Made by a program: the position numbers and the translations under genes. 10,535 bases of DNA, taken from positions 12,893 to 23,427 of the forward strand of contig PMWR01000328.1 of NCBI GenBank assembly GCA_003166055.1. The letters run 5' to 3'. The notes below the pieces were generated by a model. The model was not told the origin of the DNA and did no database searches. It was given only the letters and a program-made list of their open reading frames with translations. Of the stretch, positions 7,329-10,535 are shown in pieces. The DNA is from Acidobacteriaceae bacterium (GTDB taxonomy: Bacteria > Acidobacteriota > Terriglobia > Terriglobales > Acidobacteriaceae). Every line of letters starts with the position of its first letter. Within the stretch, counting starts at the first letter, position 1.

Positions 7329-8150
7329 TCACATCGACAGCTTCACCGTCAGTTGCTCCACCGGGGCTGCGTGGAACGCCGCTTCAAGGTTCTGCGAATC
7401 GGCAAACGCCTTGCCTTCCACATGCCGCGCAGGAAACGTGAAGGTCGATTCGCTTTCCTCAAACGGCCAAGGCGCCAAGCGAAAATGGCGCGGCCCAATC
7501 GGCAGCACCTTCACTTCCGCTGTCTTTCCACCGTTGAGCGGCAGCGGATGCAGCAGATGTGCCGGCTCCTCATACGCCACGCAGGTCAAAAGCGAAAGAT
7601 TGTCGCAGGCCTGTAGCAGCCGGAAGTGCTCCAGGATCGTATCGTACTTCGCCTGCAAAGCAGTGAGCGTGATGTCTTCGGCAATGTCAGCAAGCAAAGC
7701 GCGCTGATAGTTACGCTGCTCCTCAAGAAAACGATCAAGCAGCACCAGCCCATCAGGGGCAATCGTCGATCGGTCCGCGTGCGCGGTGAGCAGGTTGTAC
7801 GTGTGCATGGAGATGAGCATTCCCGCATACGGATCCCCCTCGGCAATCAACCGCAAGGCGCGGTCGCGCACCGCCAGGTACTCTTCAAGATCGATCTCCT
7901 CGAACGCGGAATACTTTCCAACAAGTTCCGTTGAAAATGCTGAAGGCTTCCCCTGCCGTGTGATCGATGGATGCGCATCGCGCACGGCCCATCCGTCGTC
8001 GTGAAAGGCAATGCCCTTCAGCACCCGTGCGCGCGGCTCCGGCTTGCGAAACTGCGCGTTGCCCCATGCCGCCGCGAATTCTCCAGCAAGATGCGCGTGG
8101 TCCGGATGTGTGATCAGCCACCACCCAGTCTCCGACTCCGTGCGTAACAT
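7329..8150 (-). CDS. DUF3891 family protein, possible HD-like metal site
   Basis: This 273-residue cytoplasmic protein has no signal peptide or membrane segment and matches the DUF3891 family of unknown function. Its conserved face includes HPDHAHLAGEFAAAWGN (15-31), GIAFHDDGW (46-54), a DAHPSI segment (58-63), DPYAGMLISMHTYNLL (106-121) and LLQACDNLSLLTC (178-190). The order His18/His20, His50-Asp51, His116 and Asp183 in a mostly helical chain resembles the H...HD...D layout of HD-type phosphohydrolases; this is my inference, not an established assignment. It is the last gene of the minus-strand operon: its start ATG at 8150 lies 11 bases after the permease stop, and a perfect AAGGAGG overlaps that stop. 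It ends 23 bases from the shared terminator. The consistent linkage to an importer suggests it acts on, or senses, the imported compound, but no function is claimed. Confidence 0.85.
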   Translation of the reverse strand: MLRTESETGWWLITHPDHAHLAGEFAAAWGNAQFRKPEPRARVLKGIAFHDDGWAVRDAHPSITRQGKPSAFSTELVGKYSAFEEIDLEEYLAVRDRALRLIAEGDPYAGMLISMHTYNLLTAHADRSTIAPDGLVLLDRFLEEQRNYQRALLADIAEDITLTALQAKYDTILEHFRLLQACDNLSLLTCVAYEEPAHLLHPLPLNGGKTAEVKVLPIGPRHFRLAPWPFEESESTFTFPARHVEGKAFADSQNLEAAFHAAPVEQLTVKLSM

Positions 8151-8156
8151 CGACCG

Positions 8157-8163
8157 CCTCCTT
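8157..8163 (-). promoter_or_regulatory. Perfect Shine-Dalgarno overlapping the permease stop codon
   Basis: On the minus strand the permease stop TAA (8164-8162) runs directly into GGAGG, so AAGGAGG occupies 8163-8157, six bases before the DUF3891 ATG. This is the strongest ribosome site in the window. It fixes the DUF3891 start and places the gene in the same transcript as the ABC transporter. Confidence 0.9.
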
Positions 8164-8953
8164 AGTCAGCCTCTTGTGCGCGGCTTGACTCATGCCAGTT
8201 GTGCAAGGCCAGCCACTCCAAAAACATCACAATGAAAAAGAAGCTGAATCCAAGCATGGTCGCGGCAAGCACCAGCGCAAATACGTACGCGATCTCCATC
8301 TGGTTGTTGGCGTACGTGATCGCATAACCCAGCCCGCCCTCGCCGACTCTGGCAGAACCTGCAAATAGTTCGCCAATAAGTCCGCCCGCCACGCTGATCC
8401 CGGAAGATATGCGGAGCCCCGCAAACAGGTTGGGCAGTGCATTCGGCAGGCGTAGCTTGAACATGGTCTGGGCCGGCGTTGCCTTGTTCATCACAAACAG
8501 GTTGATCAGATTCTCATCCACACTCACCAGCCCCTGCGTTGTATTGGCGATAATCGGCGTCACGCAGATGATAAAGGTCACAATCATGACGGAGAATATC
8601 CCCGCTCCCGCCCAATCAATAATGAGCGGCGTAATAGCAATGATCGGTACTGTCTGCAGCAGGATCGTATATGGGTAAAGCAGCTGCCGGAGCCAGCGCC
8701 ACTGCGCAAAGATCATGGCCACTGTCACACCCACAACGATGCTGGCAACAAGTCCTCCCGCAGCTTCTTCGGCTGTAATCGCCAGCGAATTCAGCAGCGA
8801 CGGGAAGCGATCATGCAGCGCCGAAGCGACAACCAGCGGACCGGGAAGAATGTACGGCGGCCAGTGATTGATCTGAATCAACCCCTGCCACAACCCCAGA
8901 AGGCACGCGAGCACCACCACGCTATTGATTGCCAGCAGACCCTTGCGATTCAT
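8162..8953 (-). CDS. ABC transporter permease, NitT/TauT (SsuC/TauC-like) family
   Basis: This 263-residue inner-membrane protein is the permease of a NitT/TauT-type importer (BPD_transp_1 fold). It has about six hydrophobic helices (roughly residues 7-26, 65-83, 92-112, 116-136, 184-200 and 221-246). The WPPYILPGP motif (31-39) after the first helix is typical of SsuC/TauC/ThiX relatives. The cytoplasmic coupling (EAA-like) loop lies around 158-181, ending LRLPNALPNLFAGLRIS; this contacts the ATPase. GELFAG and GLGYAI (194-212) are also conserved. Relatives carry sulfonates, taurine, nitrate, thiamine-pyrimidines or riboflavin, so the substrate is undetermined. The ATG at 8953 overlaps the ATPase stop as ATGA (8953-8950), showing coupling. 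The stop overlaps the next ribosome site. No substrate-binding protein is seen in the window; it may lie beyond the right edge. Confidence 0.93.
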   Translation of the reverse strand: MNRKGLLAINSVVVLACLLGLWQGLIQINHWPPYILPGPLVVASALHDRFPSLLNSLAITAEEAAGGLVASIVVGVTVAMIFAQWRWLRQLLYPYTILLQTVPIIAITPLIIDWAGAGIFSVMIVTFIICVTPIIANTTQGLVSVDENLINLFVMNKATPAQTMFKLRLPNALPNLFAGLRISSGISVAGGLIGELFAGSARVGEGGLGYAITYANNQMEIAYVFALVLAATMLGFSFFFIVMFLEWLALHNWHESSRAQEAD

Positions 8954-9729
8954 CCCTGGTACACCCCCCGCAGCAGCCGCGAAGCCTGTGTAACCTGTTC
9001 TTCAAAAGCCTTCGATTCGCGCGTTGCTGCCGTTCGCGGCCAGGGAAGGTCCACTCGCACCTGATGCGCCACACGCCCAGGGTGCGCGGCCAGAATCACA
9101 ATGCGCGAAGAAAGAAACACCGCCTCAGCCACCGAGTGCGTCACAAACAGGACCGTCCACTTTTGTTCCGCGTACAACCGCAACAGTTCTTCGTTCAGCC
9201 GGTCGCGGGTCATCTCGTCGAGCGCGGCGAAAGGCTCATCCATCAGCAGAATGCGCGGGCGCGTCACCAGCGCGCGTGCAATCGAAACGCGCATCTTCAT
9301 GCCGCCCGAGAGTTGCCGCGGGTAGCGCTTCGCAACTTGACTCAGACCCACCAGATCCAGCATCCGCGCCACTCGTTCCTTGCGAGCATCGCGTGCAGCG
9401 TACTCAAGTTCCATCCCCAGGCCAACATTCTGTTCCACGGTTCTCCACGGCAGCAGCGTTGCATCCTGAAAGATGAAGCTCATCAGCTCGCGCGCATTAG
9501 TCGGCGTCATTCCATTCACTTGCACGCTGCCCTCGCTCACTGGGCTCAGCCCAGAAACCAGCTTGAGCAGCGTCGATTTTCCGCAGCCAGACGGTCCGAG
9601 AAACGTAACAAACTCACCACGCCCCACAGTCAGAGAGATGCCTTCAAGCGCAACCGCCGCGTTGCGATAGCGCTTGCTCACGCCATCGCAAGCAACCTCC
9701 GAAGCGGTCTTGCTCGTCTCCGTCACCAT
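8950..9729 (-). CDS. ABC transporter ATP-binding protein, NitT/TauT (SsuB/TauB-like) family
   Basis: This 259-residue ATPase energises the adjacent permease. All nucleotide-binding elements are intact: Walker A GPSGCGKST (45-53), Q-loop Gln88 in FIFQDATLLPWRTV, signature LSGGM (140-144) followed by KMRVSIARAL, Walker B ILLMDEPFAALD (160-171) and switch His198 in FVTHSVAEAVFLS. The QDATLLPWRTV pattern after the Q-loop is characteristic of the nitrate/sulfonate/taurine subfamily. The frame is open to 9810, but the ATG at 9729 is chosen: AAGGGAG lies six bases upstream and homology begins just after it, while the 27 extra residues would overlap the upstream hydrolase and look unlike the family. 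This start overlaps the end of the hydrolase gene by seven bases, and its stop overlaps the permease start, so all three are one transcript. Confidence 0.95.
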   Translation of the reverse strand: MVTETSKTASEVACDGVSKRYRNAAVALEGISLTVGRGEFVTFLGPSGCGKSTLLKLVSGLSPVSEGSVQVNGMTPTNARELMSFIFQDATLLPWRTVEQNVGLGMELEYAARDARKERVARMLDLVGLSQVAKRYPRQLSGGMKMRVSIARALVTRPRILLMDEPFAALDEMTRDRLNEELLRLYAEQKWTVLFVTHSVAEAVFLSSRIVILAAHPGRVAHQVRVDLPWPRTAATRESKAFEEQVTQASRLLRGVYQG

Positions 9730-10535
9730 CCTGGGTCTCCCTTCATTGGCAGATACAGCGCCGAAGGATGCGTCGCCGAATGCAGAACCTGCTGCGTCGA
9801 ACGCCCCCAATTCCAGTTATCAGCGCGCTCGGGAGAAATTCCGGTTGATGGATTGCGGTCATACAAAGGGAATGCCGAACTTGCAATCTCCAGCCTTAAC
9901 CTTTCACCCGCTGCCAGCACAAATGACACCGGCTCCAGCGTGAATTCCCACGCATGCACCTCATCCGCCGTATACCCCGTATGGCGAAAGAGCCAGTCAC
10001 TGCGCGCAATTCCAATCGACACAAACTCCGCACTCCCACCCGCAGTCACGCGCACAATCTTCGCTGTAAAATCTGCGTGCTCCGCGGAAGTGGTTGCATA
10101 CAAGCAAATCCGCGGATGCCCGAAGATCTCAGTCTGGCGCTCCACCGGATTCGACGTATACACCAGCAGATTGTTGCCCATTTCAAGCACAGACTGATCG
10201 AAGGGCCCGCTCAACACCTGCACTCCACCCGGCGCCGTCACAGGAACCTCCGGATCGTAGAGAAACACATCGCGCGGCTCTTCGTCCGCAGGCGCTTCAG
10301 TACGAAGTACACCGTCGCCCTTGCGCGCGTTGGCGTTTCCATTGCTGTGCAGGTACAGCGCATTCGAAGCTTGATCGGGCCAATCCGAAGCACTGCGCCA
10401 TTCGTTCACGCCAAGTGCAAAGTAACGAACGTGCGGTTCGCCGCGAAAGCCTTCGGAATCCTTTAGCCAATGATCGAACCACTTGAGAAGAACTGCATCG
10501 GTGTTGAAGTTGGCCGCCTCGCCAAGATGCGCGTC
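9723..10535 (-). CDS. CocE/NonD (peptidase S15-type) hydrolase, C-terminal part
   Basis: The frame is open to the right edge, so this is the last 270 residues of a longer protein. It begins within the alpha/beta-hydrolase part: DAHLGEAANFNTDAVLLKWF then DHWLKD (residues about 1-26), matching the segment just after the catalytic His of CocE/NonD enzymes. It then enters the jelly-roll PepX_C domain: VRYFALGVNEW (35-45), FLYDPEVPV, DFTAKIVRV, and the hallmark SSAFPLYDRNPSTG near residues 219-232. The family hydrolyses esters or amides (cocaine esterase, X-prolyl peptidase, glutaryl-acylase relatives) with a Ser-His-Asp triad that lies outside the window here, so activity cannot be judged. Its TGA stop (9725-9723) overlaps the ATPase start by seven bases. 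Being first in the visible operon, it may process the compound the importer brings in. The GTG at 10409 is internal, not the start. Confidence 0.92.
   Translation of the reverse strand, partial: DAHLGEAANFNTDAVLLKWFDHWLKDSEGFRGEPHVRYFALGVNEWRSASDWPDQASNALYLHSNGNANARKGDGVLRTEAPADEEPRDVFLYDPEVPVTAPGGVQVLSGPFDQSVLEMGNNLLVYTSNPVERQTEIFGHPRICLYATTSAEHADFTAKIVRVTAGGSAEFVSIGIARSDWLFRHTGYTADEVHAWEFTLEPVSFVLAAGERLRLEIASSAFPLYDRNPSTGISPERADNWNWGRSTQQVLHSATHPSALYLPMKGDPGW
9736..9742 (-). promoter_or_regulatory. Ribosome binding site that sets the ABC ATPase start
   Basis: AAGGGAG (9742-9736 on the minus strand) lies within the last codons of the hydrolase gene, six bases before the ATG at 9729-9727. 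It supports the shorter ATPase start over the in-frame upstream ATG at 9810, which would lie 85 bases inside the hydrolase gene. Confidence 0.75.

Noticed and set aside
6778..7332. A 184-codon minus-strand frame spanning the terminator and the end of the receptor gene
   Set aside because: It crosses the strong stem-loop, is antisense to the receptor C-terminus and has no recognisable features.
9730..9810. A 27-residue N-terminal extension of the ABC ATPase
   Set aside because: It would overlap the hydrolase gene by about 88 bases and lacks homology to SsuB/TauB proteins; AAGGGAG supports the ATG at 9729.
8929..10197. A 422-codon open frame on the plus strand opposite the ABC ATPase and hydrolase
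   Set aside because: The product is rich in Arg, His, Gln and Ser with no domain or signal, and it is antisense to two genes with intact family motifs.
1..10535. CRISPR arrays, tRNA or rRNA genes, insertion sequences, attachment sites
   Set aside because: No spaced direct repeats, tRNA-like cloverleaf, transposase gene or terminal inverted repeats were found by reading both strands; nothing suggests a mobile element here.

Overview
The window looks like a chromosomal segment from an Acidobacteriota member (Terriglobia-like). The main reason is a 1354-residue outer-membrane receptor with an N-terminal carboxypeptidase-regulatory-like domain and a very large TonB-receptor-type barrel (Oar-like), a family strongly expanded in that phylum. 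The surrounding GC-rich, tightly packed genes and their mixture (DUF3891, c-type cytochrome fusions, CocE/NonD hydrolases) fit the same assignment. This is inference from protein families; there is no rRNA or marker gene in the window.

Layout. (1) Positions 1-1072, minus strand: a secreted c-type cytochrome carrying an upstream domain that resembles the molybdopterin-oxidoreductase fold, translationally coupled (ATGA) to a DUF2165 membrane protein that runs off the left edge. (2) A 72-bp divergent gap. (3) Positions 1145-2945, plus strand: three genes joined by two ATGA stop/start overlaps. They encode a RidA/YjgF-like protein, an acetamidase/formamidase-family amidohydrolase and an HpxZ/AtzH-type small protein. 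(4) A 241-bp AT-richer gap. (5) Positions 3187-7251, plus strand: the large TonB-dependent receptor. (6) A 77-bp convergent gap with a strong stem-loop that could terminate both strands. (7) Positions 7329-10535, minus strand: a four-gene run transcribed leftwards. In order of transcription it holds the C-terminal part of a CocE/NonD (peptidase S15-type) hydrolase, a NitT/TauT-type ABC ATPase, its permease and a DUF3891 protein. Every junction overlaps or is bridged by a Shine-Dalgarno sequence.

How the genes may work together. The plus-strand triad is most simply a small amide/ureide (C-N bond) catabolic operon: RidA proteins remove reactive imines or handle carbamate-type intermediates, FmdA/AmdA enzymes hydrolyse simple amides, and HpxZ/AtzH proteins act in oxalurate or cyanuric-acid (carboxyurea) breakdown. 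The minus-strand operon supplies an importer for a small organic, often nitrogen- or sulfur-containing, solute, with a hydrolase and an uncharacterised cytoplasmic protein. With the TonB receptor in between, the region could form an outer-membrane uptake, inner-membrane uptake and hydrolysis route. The common substrate is not known, and no substrate-binding protein lies inside the window. The most interesting points are the unusual RidA-FmdA-HpxZ partnership and the DUF3891 gene tied to an ABC importer, whose residues show an H...HD...D pattern suggestive of an HD-like metal site.
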